NCBI RefSeq assembly: GCF_052118845.1
Contig: NZ_JBQKGJ010000006.1
Coordinates: 62,001 to 126,000, forward strand
Source of the DNA: Bilifractor sp002394235
Lineage (GTDB): Bacteria > Bacillota > Clostridia > Lachnospirales > Lachnospiraceae
Direction: 5' to 3'
DNA: 64,000 bases
The notes beneath the pieces are model-generated. The model searched no databases. It had not been told where the DNA came from and was given only the letters and a program-made list of their open reading frames with translations. Positions 9,481 through 17,329 of this stretch are shown here, piece by piece; position 1 is the stretch's first letter, and each line of letters opens with the position of its first letter. The translations under genes were made by a program, and so were the position numbers.

Positions 9481-9509
9481 TTGTATAATTTTGTGAACTG
9501 ATGTACAAT
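9481..9509 (+). promoter_or_regulatory. Candidate sigma-A promoter of the FHA-CpaE-GTPase operon
   Basis: TTGTAT (9481-9486), 17-bp spacer, TACAAT (9504-9509), about 65 bp before the FHA gene start. Confidence 0.5.
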
Positions 9510-9573
9510 GACTCTGGCTGATATCTGAGGAGGGGCGGAAAACAGCTGAAATCTTACAGACAGAGGATGTAGT

Positions 9574-10401
9574 ATGAGGGATTTTTTGATTAATTCAGAA
9601 GAACTGCTCGATACGAGGGCCCTTGCCTTTGTGAATGGACAGGGAGCAGACTACGGATTGTTTCCGTGCTTCTGGATTCATTATAACGAACGAATCAAGC
9701 TGGCTTTTTTCCCGGAACGTTACAGAACGCTCGGGGAGGCGACGCAGGATATGGATCTCAACGAGGTGACAAAGGCGGCTCAGGCGCTGCTTGAGAGAGT
9801 GAGTGCTCTGTCAGAGCATGAGGAAATTTCACTGGAGAATGTCATCTGGGATACGGACAGCATTTATCTGGATGACGGAGGACAGGTGTATCTGATCTGC
9901 CTTCCGGCAACCATCCCTGAGGAGTCCAGGCATAGCGGTATCTATATGAAGCGGCTCTATTCCCTGATAGAAGATCTGGTATCGGATCGCGATGGCGGTG
10001 AATTTGTCTGCAGGCAGATCGCCTATCAGAAGCAGCAGAATTTCGGCGACTGGAAGAGCCTTTCCACTGCTTTGGAGCAGCGGTCTCCGGCTGAGCTCGA
10101 CAACGAAAGTCTCACATTGAAGAGCATTAACACACCGCATCCGCTTACCTTTATCATCCGACAGGAAAAGTTCCGGATCGGGACAGATCCGGGGGAGGCG
10201 GACGGACTGATCACAGATGTGGATACAGTCAGTCCGGTTCACGCGATTATCGGTTGGAATGGCATCAATTATTATGTCAGTGATATGAACAGCGAAAATG
10301 GCACATATATCAATGATCAGAAGATTGCCCCGAATACGGAGATTCCGATTGGTGAAGGTACTGTTATTCGTTTCGCGGATTATACATTTAACGTAGAGTG
10401 A
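9574..10401 (+). CDS. FHA-domain protein with N-terminal DUF6382-like region
   Basis: Likely phospho-threonine-binding adaptor. The C-terminal ~90 residues (about 185-275) form an FHA domain: FRIGTDPGEADGLI, then VSPVHAIIG and the loop SENGTYIND. The N-terminal ~180 residues resemble the alpha/beta region often found ahead of FHA domains in clostridia (DUF6382-like; recalled, not searched). There are no membrane segments. Its stop overlaps the start region of the CpaE-like ATPase gene, so the two are translationally coupled and probably work together. Partner and signal are unknown. Confidence 0.75.
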   Translation: MRDFLINSEELLDTRALAFVNGQGADYGLFPCFWIHYNERIKLAFFPERYRTLGEATQDMDLNEVTKAAQALLERVSALSEHEEISLENVIWDTDSIYLDDGGQVYLICLPATIPEESRHSGIYMKRLYSLIEDLVSDRDGGEFVCRQIAYQKQQNFGDWKSLSTALEQRSPAELDNESLTLKSINTPHPLTFIIRQEKFRIGTDPGEADGLITDVDTVSPVHAIIGWNGINYYVSDMNSENGTYINDQKIAPNTEIPIGEGTVIRFADYTFNVE

Positions 10402-10415
10402 GGGCCACAGTGATT

Positions 10416-11480
10416 ATGGAAGGTAAAAAACCGCAGCTGATCATAATAGACACCGATTCAGGATTTCTCAAACGGTATGAGGAGGATATCATCAGACGGT
10501 ATTCTGTGAATGCCGAGGTTCAGGTTATCACGGATCCGGGATTTGTGGATGCCTACTTTTCGACGGAGCAGAACCCGGATCTGATGCTGATCGATGAGGC
10601 TTCCTATGGAGACGGCAGTCAATTTGAGGGGCATTCGATCGGCAAGATCTATTTGCTTGTTCCGGAGGTCGAAATGACAAAAACATATCCGGACAATGTG
10701 ACGGTTCTGGTTGAGTTCATGCCTAAGGAAGAGATTTTCGAGAAGATCGATATGGCCCTTTGGTCAGAAGATGAGGCGGAATCTGCCGCACAGGCGGAGG
10801 ATGAGACGCCGGCTCCGAAGCAGACAAGGGTGGTTGCCGTTTATTCTCCGATCGGGGGATGCGGGAAAAGCCTCGTGTGTGTGGCCCTTGCAAGAAAACT
10901 TAAGATGCTGGACCAGAAGGTGCTTCTGGTCGGATGTGATGACACACAGAGCCTGTCCGTATATCTTCCAGGAGAGAATTACGCCTCTCCGGAGCTGGCG
11001 GAAAAGCTGATTCACCCTGACGAAGATACCTACTGGACGATTCTTCAGAACATCAAGACGGATGTCGTTTCGTATCTGCTTCCGTTTGAAAAATCCCTGG
11101 GGATGATGAATATCGGCCTGGAGGAATTCGATGTTCTGATTCACACGCTTGTGGAGAAGCAGGATTTTGATTTTATTATTCTGGATATGGGGACCCGTCT
11201 CACCCGGGAGATCACGGAGAGGCTGAATAAGATAAAGGCATTGATTCTGCTGACCGAGGCAAATGTTCTGGCAAACCGTAAAATGCAGAAACTGCTGAAA
11301 AACAGCGAGCTTCTGCCAAAATGCCAGTGCATGATCATCGCAAACGAGTATCAGTCGGATGACACCAGGGTGCTGAGGGATAAGGTTTTCGGGACTATCT
11401 CACCTTACCCGAACTGGGAAAAGGCACTGGAGGATCCGGTTTTCTACCGGCTTGCGCTGGCTCTGGAGGAGAGTGTGTAG
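10416..11480 (+). CDS. CpaE/MinD-like P-loop ATPase with receiver-like N-terminus
   Basis: Predicted cytoplasmic ATPase of the ParA/MinD superfamily. Residues 1-115 resemble a degenerate response-regulator fold (LIIIDTDSGFLKRYEEDI, PDLMLIDEAS), followed by a linker and the deviant Walker A SPIGGCGKS near 147, then LLVGCDD and IILDMGT as Walker B-like strands. This is the CpaE layout seen in Tad pilus loci, but no CpaF, TadB/C or pilin gene is near. Start is uncertain: GTG 10398, GTG 10410 and ATG 10416 are all in frame; ATG 10416 is used here. The stop abuts the ATG of the next gene. Confidence 0.75.
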   Translation: MEGKKPQLIIIDTDSGFLKRYEEDIIRRYSVNAEVQVITDPGFVDAYFSTEQNPDLMLIDEASYGDGSQFEGHSIGKIYLLVPEVEMTKTYPDNVTVLVEFMPKEEIFEKIDMALWSEDEAESAAQAEDETPAPKQTRVVAVYSPIGGCGKSLVCVALARKLKMLDQKVLLVGCDDTQSLSVYLPGENYASPELAEKLIHPDEDTYWTILQNIKTDVVSYLLPFEKSLGMMNIGLEEFDVLIHTLVEKQDFDFIILDMGTRLTREITERLNKIKALILLTEANVLANRKMQKLLKNSELLPKCQCMIIANEYQSDDTRVLRDKVFGTISPYPNWEKALEDPVFYRLALALEESV

Positions 11481-12659
11481 ATGCAGGTTAAGATCGATCT
11501 GATCACCGGCCTTCTTGGTTCCGGGAAGACGACGTTTATTATCCGGTATGTGCAGAAGTTTCTGCGAGAGGGAAAGCGTGTCTGCATTCTGGCGAATGAC
11601 TATGGGGCAATCAGTGTGGACAGAGCGCTGTTGACGGAGGCTTTGGGAGAGGCATGCGATGTGGAGATGGTCACGGCCGGAGATTGGGATTGTTACCGCA
11701 GACGGTTTCGGACGAAGCTGATTTCCATGGGCATGCTTGGCTATGACAGAGTCATTGTGGAGCCGTCCGGAATTTTTGATACGGATGATTTTTTTAACAT
11801 TCTCAATGACAGCCCGATCGACAGATGGTATTCGCTGGGGAATATTCTGTGCATGGTGGACGCGCATATACCGGAGCGCCCGGATGACACGTGGAAGTAT
11901 CTGTTCACTTCGGAAGCGGCAAATGCCGGCCTTCTGGTTGTATCCAGAGCGCAGGAGATTCCCGGGTTTCCGTCTGTTAAGACATCGGAGGAAATCTGCA
12001 GCAGTATTCTCAGCCTGCTGGATGAGGGATCGGAGAAATACAGATTGAACAGAATTTTCCGGCGGGAGGATATCCTCGTTGCTGACTGGGAGCGGCTTAG
12101 CGATGAAGACTGGAGAAGGATTCTGGAAGCGGGGCATCGGAGAGGGGATATGGTTAAGCTTCCGACGGCAGAAGACGGCAGCTATCAGACCCTTTTCTAT
12201 TATCACATTTCCAGACCTGTCCAGGATGTTCGCTCGCTTATTACCGGCCTGTTTACCAATGAGAAAAAATACGGAAGAGTCATCCGCGTCAAGGGATTTT
12301 TCCGCGCGCCGGGACTGAATAAACCGGAAGGATCCTCCGGATTGGAGAAGAATGACCGTTGTGAAGATGACCATTGCAGGGATGATTATTGTGATGACAG
12401 CAGTCGTGCGGATAGCGGTTGTTCGGATGGCAGTTGCGCGGATGGCAGTCGTGCGGATGGCGGTTGTTCGGATGGCAGTTGCGTGGATGACGGTTCTGAG
12501 GATAGCTGGTATGAGATTAACGCGACTGCTGAGCACACGGAGGTCAAGCCGACATCATTCCGGAAAGAGGTGATGATCATCGTGGGAGAGCGTCTGAAAG
12601 GCGCGGAGGTCGGACTGGCCTTCGGGGAGACCAGAAGTGTCACATACTATGATGTATGA
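11481..12659 (+). CDS. CobW/COG0523-like G3E P-loop protein with Cys/Asp-rich insertion
   Basis: Resembles the G3E family of metal-centre GTPases. Walker A is intact (TGLLGSGKTTF) and VIVEPSG matches the Walker B/G3 segment. Family features are altered: the usual CxCC metal motif region reads TAGDWDCYRRR with one Cys, and the G4 NKxD segment reads VVSRAQE. Residues about 290-340 form an insertion dominated by Asp, Ser, Gly and Cys with some His, encoded by 45-bp tandem repeats, in the position where COG0523 proteins often have His-rich linkers. It starts directly after the stop of the CpaE-like gene and ends its operon at a terminator. Nucleotide specificity and metal are unknown. Confidence 0.72.
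   Translation: MQVKIDLITGLLGSGKTTFIIRYVQKFLREGKRVCILANDYGAISVDRALLTEALGEACDVEMVTAGDWDCYRRRFRTKLISMGMLGYDRVIVEPSGIFDTDDFFNILNDSPIDRWYSLGNILCMVDAHIPERPDDTWKYLFTSEAANAGLLVVSRAQEIPGFPSVKTSEEICSSILSLLDEGSEKYRLNRIFRREDILVADWERLSDEDWRRILEAGHRRGDMVKLPTAEDGSYQTLFYYHISRPVQDVRSLITGLFTNEKKYGRVIRVKGFFRAPGLNKPEGSSGLEKNDRCEDDHCRDDYCDDSSRADSGCSDGSCADGSRADGGCSDGSCVDDGSEDSWYEINATAEHTEVKPTSFRKEVMIIVGERLKGAEVGLAFGETRSVTYYDV
12402..12491 (+). repeat. Two 45-bp in-frame tandem repeats in the G3E gene
   Basis: Unit begins AGTCGTGCGGAT at 12402 and again at 12447, with an internal ~15-bp sub-period; encodes a CSDGSCADGSRADG-type segment. Confidence 0.75.
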
Positions 12660-12722
12660 TACATGATATGTGGGATGCATCATGAGATACATGACGTGCG
12701 GGACACATGATGTGCGGGATAT
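12657..12722 (+). repeat. Degenerate short tandem repeat after the G3E gene
   Basis: Three imperfect iterations of a CATGATGTGCGGGAT-like unit start at the stop codon and run up to the terminator. Confidence 0.5.
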
Positions 12723-12746
12723 ATAAAAATATATGAGAGATAAGGG

Positions 12747-12786
12747 AAAAGAGCCTGCCGGCGATCGGGCAACAGGGCTCTTTTTT
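12747..12786 (+). terminator. Terminator of the FHA-CpaE-GTPase operon
   Basis: AAAAGAGCC...GGCTCTTTT stem with a one-base bulge, followed by TTTTTT. Confidence 0.75.
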
Positions 12787-12842
12787 GTGTGCGGTGAAAA
12801 GGAAAGGAACACGCAAAAGGGTTCACAGGTGTTCCGTGATAC

Positions 12843-12876
12843 AAAAAGACTTCCGATCTCTTCAGAAATCGGAAGC
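12843..12876 (-). terminator. Terminator for tRNA-Arg (probably bidirectional)
   Basis: CTTCCGAT / ATCGGAAG stem; on the minus strand it is followed by a five-T run just after the tRNA. The plus strand also has a T-rich tail. Confidence 0.7.
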
Positions 12877-12890
12877 CTTTTCTTTTGTAG

Positions 12891-12964
12891 CGTGTGATAG
12901 AGGATTCGAACCCCCGGCCTTTTGGTCCGTAGCCAAACGCTCTATCCAGCTGAGCTAATCACAC
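12891..12964 (-). tRNA. tRNA-Arg(ACG)
   Basis: Minus-strand cloverleaf with a fully paired 7-bp acceptor (GTGTGAT / ATCACAC), D-arm AGCTCAGCTGG, anticodon loop CTACGGA (anticodon ACG, read as ICG), GTTCGAATC T-arm and discriminator G. CCA is not encoded, so it must be added after transcription. Confidence 0.95.
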
Positions 12965-12991
12965 ACGGCTGTTTTTCAACCAGCGATGATT

Positions 12992-13020
12992 ATCTTAACG
13001 CATACAAATTGTTTTGTCAA
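12992..13020 (-). promoter_or_regulatory. Promoter of tRNA-Arg
   Basis: On the minus strand: TTGACA (13015-13020), 17-bp spacer, TAAGAT (12992-12997), ending 27 bp before the tRNA. Confidence 0.65.
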
Positions 13021-13049
13021 TAGATAAATTAAAAAAATATAATTTTTTA

Positions 13050-13076
13050 TTGACAACAGATATGGGGAAGTATAAA
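13050..13076 (+). promoter_or_regulatory. Weak candidate promoter for the DtxR-type regulator
   Basis: TTGACA (13050-13055) and TATAAA (13071-13076) with a short 15-bp spacer, in an AT-rich gap (13021-13258). The gap also has ATATATAC/TATATATTCG near-palindromic sequence and repeated GACACCAT words that could be operator sites. Confidence 0.3.
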
Positions 13077-13258
13077 CTTTACAGAGGTTAATAGCATCTA
13101 ATATATATACGAGTCAACAAATATATATTCGAATATATTATACCTCGTACAGGGCATTTACCATTGATTCGACACCATTATAAGACCAATATGACACCAT
13201 ATGTTTTGCTGATCAGCAAACCGCACTGCCGGTTGTTGTTTTCGATGGAGGAGAAGGG

Positions 13259-13618
13259 ATGATTACAGATGCGATGCAGGGCTACTTATACACAATCCTG
13301 AAGCTTGAGGAGGACCGGGAGGAGGTGCGTTCCATAGATATTGCGAACGTATTGAAATTCTCCAGAGCCAGTGTTCACAATATGCTCCAGCAGCTGGAGG
13401 GAGAAGGGCTGATTCATATCTCGCCCCGAAAGAAAATATCTCTGTCTGATTCAGGACGCTCCATTGCCTGCGCGTATTGTGACCGGATTACATTTTTGTG
13501 TAAGATGCTGACAGACGCGGGAATAGAACCGGAGGAGGCACAGCAGGAGGCGAGAGCAATGGCGCGTTGTCTGAGCGAAGCATCCTACAAGGCACTCAGT
13601 CAATGCGACCGCAAATGA
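13259..13618 (+). CDS. DtxR/MntR-family metal-dependent repressor (short)
   Basis: Predicted DNA-binding metalloregulator. Residues 1-65 match the winged helix of the DtxR/MntR family (AMQGYLYTILKLEED, SIDIANVLKFSRASVHNMLQQLEGEGLI), followed by a helical segment like the metal-binding dimerisation domain. At 119 residues it is shorter than MntR (about 140), ending within the dimerisation region. The ATG at 13259 has a strong GGAGGAG box. About 170 bp downstream is the 3' remnant of a metal-transport P-type ATPase, so this may be the surviving regulator of a lost transporter. Metal unknown. Confidence 0.7.
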   Translation: MITDAMQGYLYTILKLEEDREEVRSIDIANVLKFSRASVHNMLQQLEGEGLIHISPRKKISLSDSGRSIACAYCDRITFLCKMLTDAGIEPEEAQQEARAMARCLSEASYKALSQCDRK

Positions 13619-13785
13619 GAAGTATTTGTCATCTCTTCGAAGTACAGTATGTGGTGTTGTCTTAAGTGTGTGGTTTATTGCATGACGGTTTACCGAATGC
13701 AATTCTGTTCACAGCTGATCCTGCTGCAGAGATCAGGGAAATCTGCATTACTTGCATATCTGTGTACAACTAATGTCTGGGTTGA

Positions 13786-13998
13786 CAAACAGGAAATGAG
13801 CTTGTAACACTGCGGAGAATTTCAGACGCTCTGGTCAAAAGGATCAACCGTAACTACAGGAAGATTATGGTATTCAATACCTTGCTGATCATTCTGGGTG
13901 TGACAGGAGTTATGATGCCCGGGACAACAGCTGCCCTTCACAATATGTCGACAGTTGCGATCGCACTGTCGAGTATGACGGACCTTCTGGACAAATAA
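13786..13998 (+). pseudogene. C-terminal remnant of a heavy-metal P1B-type ATPase
   Basis: Translation from 13786 gives about 70 residues ending at TAA 13996. It contains LRRISDALVKRINRNYRK, NTLLIILGVTGVM, TTAALHNMSTVAIALSSM and a LLDK end, the pattern of the last two membrane helices and C-terminus of Cd/Zn/Cu P-type ATPases. An in-frame TGA sits at 13783, and no DKTGT phosphorylation site or nucleotide-binding domain is present upstream, so more than 600 residues are missing. The 13619-13785 stretch shows no other readable part. Confidence 0.75.
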
Positions 13999-14100
13999 GT
14001 GCTCTGACACGGACAAGCTTCTGTGGGGCCTGAATCCTGTACATGTAATAGGAATAAGTCCCGGCGGCACGGGACGGGCTGAAAAATGACCGGTATTTCT

Positions 14101-14128
14101 TTGATTTTGGAGATGCCTGTGTTATACT
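14101..14128 (+). promoter_or_regulatory. Candidate promoter for the GDPD-like gene
   Basis: TTGATT (14101-14106), 16-bp spacer, TATACT (14123-14128). It precedes repeat B copy 1, so that element would be in the 5' leader. Confidence 0.45.
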
Positions 14129-14175
14129 GTATAAAACCGTTGTCCAGCAGGTGGCCTTTGGGCATGCGAAGCATG

Positions 14176-14253
14176 CACGGAAGCTGCGAAGCAGCGAAGT
14201 GACGCGGGGACTTGTACAGTTTGTAGCACGATTTATCGTATGGGCGTTTACTG
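14176..14253 (+). repeat. Dispersed element B, copy 1
   Basis: About 78 bp, nearly identical to 57855-57931 and more distantly related to 49931-50001. It includes AGCTGCGAAGCAGCGAAGTG and ends in a TTATCGTATGG block, and lies 78 bp before the GDPD-like start in the same orientation. Confidence 0.75.
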
Positions 14254-14330
14254 AGCAGGTAAATGAAAAATTCCGAAACCGGAGAGATACCGGCACAGAA
14301 TACATACAGAAAAGCCTGGAGGGTGTTGCT

Positions 14331-15161
14331 ATGGGTAAGACATTTAAGAAGGTGGCAGGTGTCTGCATCGGCACAGTTGCTGCGTGGACGTTTGCGGTGA
14401 AACCGAGAATCTGGAACAAACCGGATATCAGCGAAATCCGCCGTTATGATTATGCGAGAAGAGGGTACCGGGGAGAGGATGGCAGGATTCCGGAGAACAG
14501 CATGGCGGCGATCCGCGCTGCCATTGATCACGGCTATGGTCTGAACCTCGACGTGAGACTGACTCGTGACGGGGTGCCTGTTGTTTTTGCAGACTCCAGA
14601 CTGGAGCGGATGACGGGAATAGAAGGCTCTGTGGAGAACAGTGTCCTGGACGAACTGAAGGAACTGAAACTTGGAGATTCAGAGGAGGAGATTCCGACGC
14701 TGGAGGAGGCTCTCCACGAGATCGATGGTCAGGTTCCGGTACTGCTGAATATCCATACGGAGGAAGACAATTACAATGCCATATCGGATCAGGTGTGTGA
14801 GGTTGTAGATGCCTATGAGGGCGTATTTGCAATTGAATCGATCGATGTGAGAGTGCTGAGGTGGTACCGGAAGCAGCGCGGGGAGTACATCCGCGGACAG
14901 ATTTCGGATTTTAATCACAGAAGCGGCTCCTCCTTTATGAATCTTCTGTTCGACATCCTTACAAGCTGTCTTCTGATGAATTTCCTGACGGCGCCGGACT
15001 ACATCTCTACCAATATTGATTCACGCAATAATCCGAGCATCTGGCTGTGCCGACTCGTTTATCGCGTACCGAGAATGGACCGCACTGTCCGCTCGCTGGA
15101 GGATTATGAGCTGGTGAAGACAGATGGATCAACGGTTGTGTTTGAAGATATTCAGCCATAA
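14331..15161 (+). CDS. GDPD-family protein lacking catalytic residues
   Basis: Has the fold pattern of glycerophosphodiester phosphodiesterases: an N-terminal hydrophobic segment (about 6-25) and then a TIM-barrel sequence with PENSMAAIRAA and DGVPVVF. The catalytic positions differ: the HRG His is Arg (YARRGY), the Glu of the ELD metal site is Asn (LNLDV), the HD acid is AD (VVFADS), and the usual E-x-K strand reads LNIHTE. Phosphodiesterase activity is therefore doubtful. ATG 14331 follows GGAGG by 7 nt; the longer frame to 14151 only translates element B. 276 residues. A strong terminator follows. Confidence 0.78.
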   Translation: MGKTFKKVAGVCIGTVAAWTFAVKPRIWNKPDISEIRRYDYARRGYRGEDGRIPENSMAAIRAAIDHGYGLNLDVRLTRDGVPVVFADSRLERMTGIEGSVENSVLDELKELKLGDSEEEIPTLEEALHEIDGQVPVLLNIHTEEDNYNAISDQVCEVVDAYEGVFAIESIDVRVLRWYRKQRGEYIRGQISDFNHRSGSSFMNLLFDILTSCLLMNFLTAPDYISTNIDSRNNPSIWLCRLVYRVPRMDRTVRSLEDYELVKTDGSTVVFEDIQP

Positions 15162-15185
15162 GGCCGGTGGCGGAAACCGGACATG

Positions 15186-15230
15186 AAAAATCCATGGGGT
15201 TCTTTGAAGAAAGAATTCCATGGACTTTTT
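15186..15230. terminator. Bidirectional terminator between the GDPD-like gene and plsC
   Basis: Long stem (TCCATGG, TTCTTT / AAAGAA, CCATGGA) with A5 on the left and T5 on the right, between converging genes. Confidence 0.85.
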
Positions 15231-15299
15231 AGCGTGAATAAGTTATCTTTTGAATATGACATCTTTATCGTGGACAGGAAATCCTGTTCGGCGGTCAGC

Positions 15300-15390
15300 T
15301 CAGAGGAGAGTGATATTCCGGCAGACCGCCATCAGGCGGCCGGCTCAGAGGAGAATGGTATTCCGTCAGATCGCCATCAGGCGGCCGGCC
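15300..15390 (+). repeat. Two 45-bp tandem repeats beyond the plsC stop
   Basis: The unit starting CTCAGAGGAGA occurs twice, plus a partial copy, directly downstream of the plsC stop codon (minus-strand gene). The copies differ at a few positions. Confidence 0.8.
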
Positions 15391-16130
15391 TACAGGAGGC
15401 TGGCATTGCGCTCGAGGGTCTGCGTCATGATCTTCCGGGTGTATTCACCAACATGCTTCTTCTCTTCACGGGATAGAGCCGCGGGATCGATCGGCTTTCC
15501 AAATTCGATGATGACATGTGTGGCCTTCAGCCAGGGAAAATGCCGCTCGAAGATGTTGATGGAGTTGGAAATGGACACCGGAATGATCGGCGCGCCACTC
15601 TTTGTTGCTACACGGAAGCTTCCTTCGTGAAATTCCAGGAGAGGCGTGTCTGACTCCGCCTTGTTCCGGGTGCCTTCCGGGAAAATAAAGACGAATTTGC
15701 CGGATTTGACCTGTGCAATTGCATCGAGGATTACCTGCATTCCCTGTTTCAGATCATTCCGATTCAGGAAGAAGCAGTAGATATAGCGCATCCAGATGTT
15801 GAAAATCGGTACTTTCTCAATTGAATCCTTGGCGATGTATCCGCCCATGGTTTTCATAAACGGATAAGTCATGATGACATCATAGATACTGCGGTGGTTG
15901 CCGATGAAGACGGCGCCGCGGTCATCCGGAATATTTTCCTGTCCGATAGCGGTGATGCGGATGCCGGCGAGCACGCAGAGTACGCGAAACGCCCACCGGA
16001 TCATGACCTGAGAAATCCGGCCTGCTTTTTCGGGATCTTTTCGGTGAATGAGGGTTATGATTCCGAGCACAGGAAGTGTCAGAATCAGGTAAAGAACAGC
16101 AAATAATATCGAGATAAGTGAACGCAGCAT
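15390..16130 (-). CDS. plsC: 1-acyl-sn-glycerol-3-phosphate acyltransferase (PlsC-type)
   Basis: Membrane enzyme that acylates lysophosphatidic acid to phosphatidic acid in phospholipid synthesis. The N-terminal hydrophobic helix (LISILFAVLYLILTLPVLGII) is followed by the acyltransferase motifs NHRSIYD (HX4D) near residue 80, FPEGTRN near 155 and a VSI motif near 187. The start chosen is ATG at 16130 (MLRSL) after a GGGGGA box; two upstream in-frame ATGs give extra residues with no family match. 246 residues is normal. A good sigma-A promoter lies upstream. Confidence 0.9.
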   Translation of the reverse strand: MLRSLISILFAVLYLILTLPVLGIITLIHRKDPEKAGRISQVMIRWAFRVLCVLAGIRITAIGQENIPDDRGAVFIGNHRSIYDVIMTYPFMKTMGGYIAKDSIEKVPIFNIWMRYIYCFFLNRNDLKQGMQVILDAIAQVKSGKFVFIFPEGTRNKAESDTPLLEFHEGSFRVATKSGAPIIPVSISNSINIFERHFPWLKATHVIIEFGKPIDPAALSREEKKHVGEYTRKIMTQTLERNASLL

Positions 16131-16258
16131 ATAATTTCCCCCGTTTTTCTGCTGATTGAAATTGTGCATGAAATGCTCCCCGGTTATGAAAACGATGGAA
16201 CAGAACATGAAATGCTTCCGGCTATGAAGCTGATGAAACAGATCATCGTACGCTATTG

Positions 16259-16287
16259 ATTATAAAATTGCGCAGAGGCTACTGCAA
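16259..16287 (-). promoter_or_regulatory. Promoter of plsC
   Basis: On the minus strand: TTGCAG (16282-16287), 17-bp spacer, TATAAT (16259-16264). Confidence 0.6.
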
Positions 16288-16315
16288 GCAGTAATCAGAC
16301 AATTAACACATTTTT

Positions 16316-16414
16316 ATTTACGCGAACAGTGAGCCGCAGCCGAATGCGAAGCATTCGTGTGCGGCGAGCGTCGCGATAGCGAGATAAAACTCGCGCAGAG
16401 TGTTTTATCTCGTT
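16316..16414 (+). repeat. Dispersed structured element A, copy 1
   Basis: About 99 bp, between the divergent plsC and ispE, with its 3' end 30 bp before the ispE start. It contains a CGAAT/ATTCG hairpin nested in GCCGCA/TGCGGC and a 10-bp stem GAGATAAAAC / GTTTTATCTC, here broken by one difference in the loop (CAGAG). Confidence 0.9.
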
Positions 16415-16444
16415 GGGAATCTGTCACACAGGGATGGAGCAGCC

Positions 16445-17329
16445 ATGGAATTAAAAGCAAGAGCAAAGATTAATCTGAGTCTGGATGTTGTCGGAAGGCG
16501 TCCGGACGGCTATCATCTGGTCCGGATGGTGATGCAGACGGTCGACGTCTGCGATACACTGGTTTTGCAGAAAAAGGATTCTGCAGGGATTTCGCTTGCG
16601 TGCGATGCACCAGGAGTGCCGGCGGACAGCAGGAATCTGGCCTGGAAGGCGGCAGAGCTTCTGATGCAGGAATTCGGGGTCAGAGATGGTGTCAGCATTC
16701 TTCTGAAAAAAAGAATTCCGTCTGCGGCAGGCCTCGCCGGCGGGAGCGCTGATGCAGCCTGTGTTCTGAAAGGAGTGAATGAGCTGTTCGGATTCGGGCT
16801 GACGGAAGAGGAGCTCTGCAGAAGAGCCGTGAAACTCGGCGCGGATGTGCCTTATTGTATTATGGGAGGTACGGCTCTTTCCGAGGGAATCGGGGAGGTG
16901 CTGACGAAACTGCCGCCCGTTCCGGATTGCCGGATCTTGCTTGCGAAGCCGGAGGACAGCGTTCCGACGGGACAGGTATATCATGACCTGGATCTGCTGG
17001 AGAGCTATCCCCATCCGGATGTGGACGGACAGATCCGCGCGATCCGTGAGGGAGATCTGGACGGGATCGTCCGCACGATGGGAAATGTTCTGGAGCTGGT
17101 GACGATACCGCACCATCCGGCTGTCACAGAGCTGATTCAGATTATGGAAAGAAACGGGGCAGAGGGAGCAAGAATGAGCGGAAGCGGACCGACCGTTTTC
17201 GGAATCTTCCGGCGGGAGGAGGATGCCCGAATAGCGTACGAAGAACTTGAGAATAGCGGACTGGCAAAGGATGTTTTTCTGACAAGGCCATATCCGGTGA
17301 CAGATACCATGCAGGAGGTTTATGCGTGA
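16445..17329 (+). CDS. ispE: 4-diphosphocytidyl-2-C-methyl-D-erythritol kinase IspE
   Basis: GHMP-family kinase of the MEP isoprenoid pathway, phosphorylating CDP-methylerythritol. It begins ELKARAKINLSLDVVGRRPDGYH, has the ATP loop PSAAGLAGGSADAA near residue 95 and the C-terminal GARMSGSGPTVFG motif near 240. Start is ATG 16445 after GGAG; a longer frame from 16400 only reads into element A. 294 residues is normal. The stop overlaps the GTG of the GntR regulator, so the two are translationally coupled. Confidence 0.96.
   Translation: MELKARAKINLSLDVVGRRPDGYHLVRMVMQTVDVCDTLVLQKKDSAGISLACDAPGVPADSRNLAWKAAELLMQEFGVRDGVSILLKKRIPSAAGLAGGSADAACVLKGVNELFGFGLTEEELCRRAVKLGADVPYCIMGGTALSEGIGEVLTKLPPVPDCRILLAKPEDSVPTGQVYHDLDLLESYPHPDVDGQIRAIREGDLDGIVRTMGNVLELVTIPHHPAVTELIQIMERNGAEGARMSGSGPTVFGIFRREEDARIAYEELENSGLAKDVFLTRPYPVTDTMQEVYA

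Noticed and set aside
12336..12540. Frameshift or misassembly in the G3E gene
   Set aside because: The repeat is in frame on both sides and the C-terminal part continues in the same frame.
9574..12659. Type VI secretion or Tad pilus locus
   Set aside because: FHA and CpaE-like genes occur in such loci, but no structural or secretion gene is present in the window.
13910..14531. Minus-strand open frames over the ATPase remnant and the GDPD-like start
   Set aside because: No RBS or family match; the plus strand carries readable ATPase and GDPD-like sequence.
15183..15476. 97-codon plus-strand open frame with 15-residue repeats
   Set aside because: It starts inside a terminator hairpin, has no RBS, and overlaps the plsC end; the repeat is better explained as intergenic duplication.
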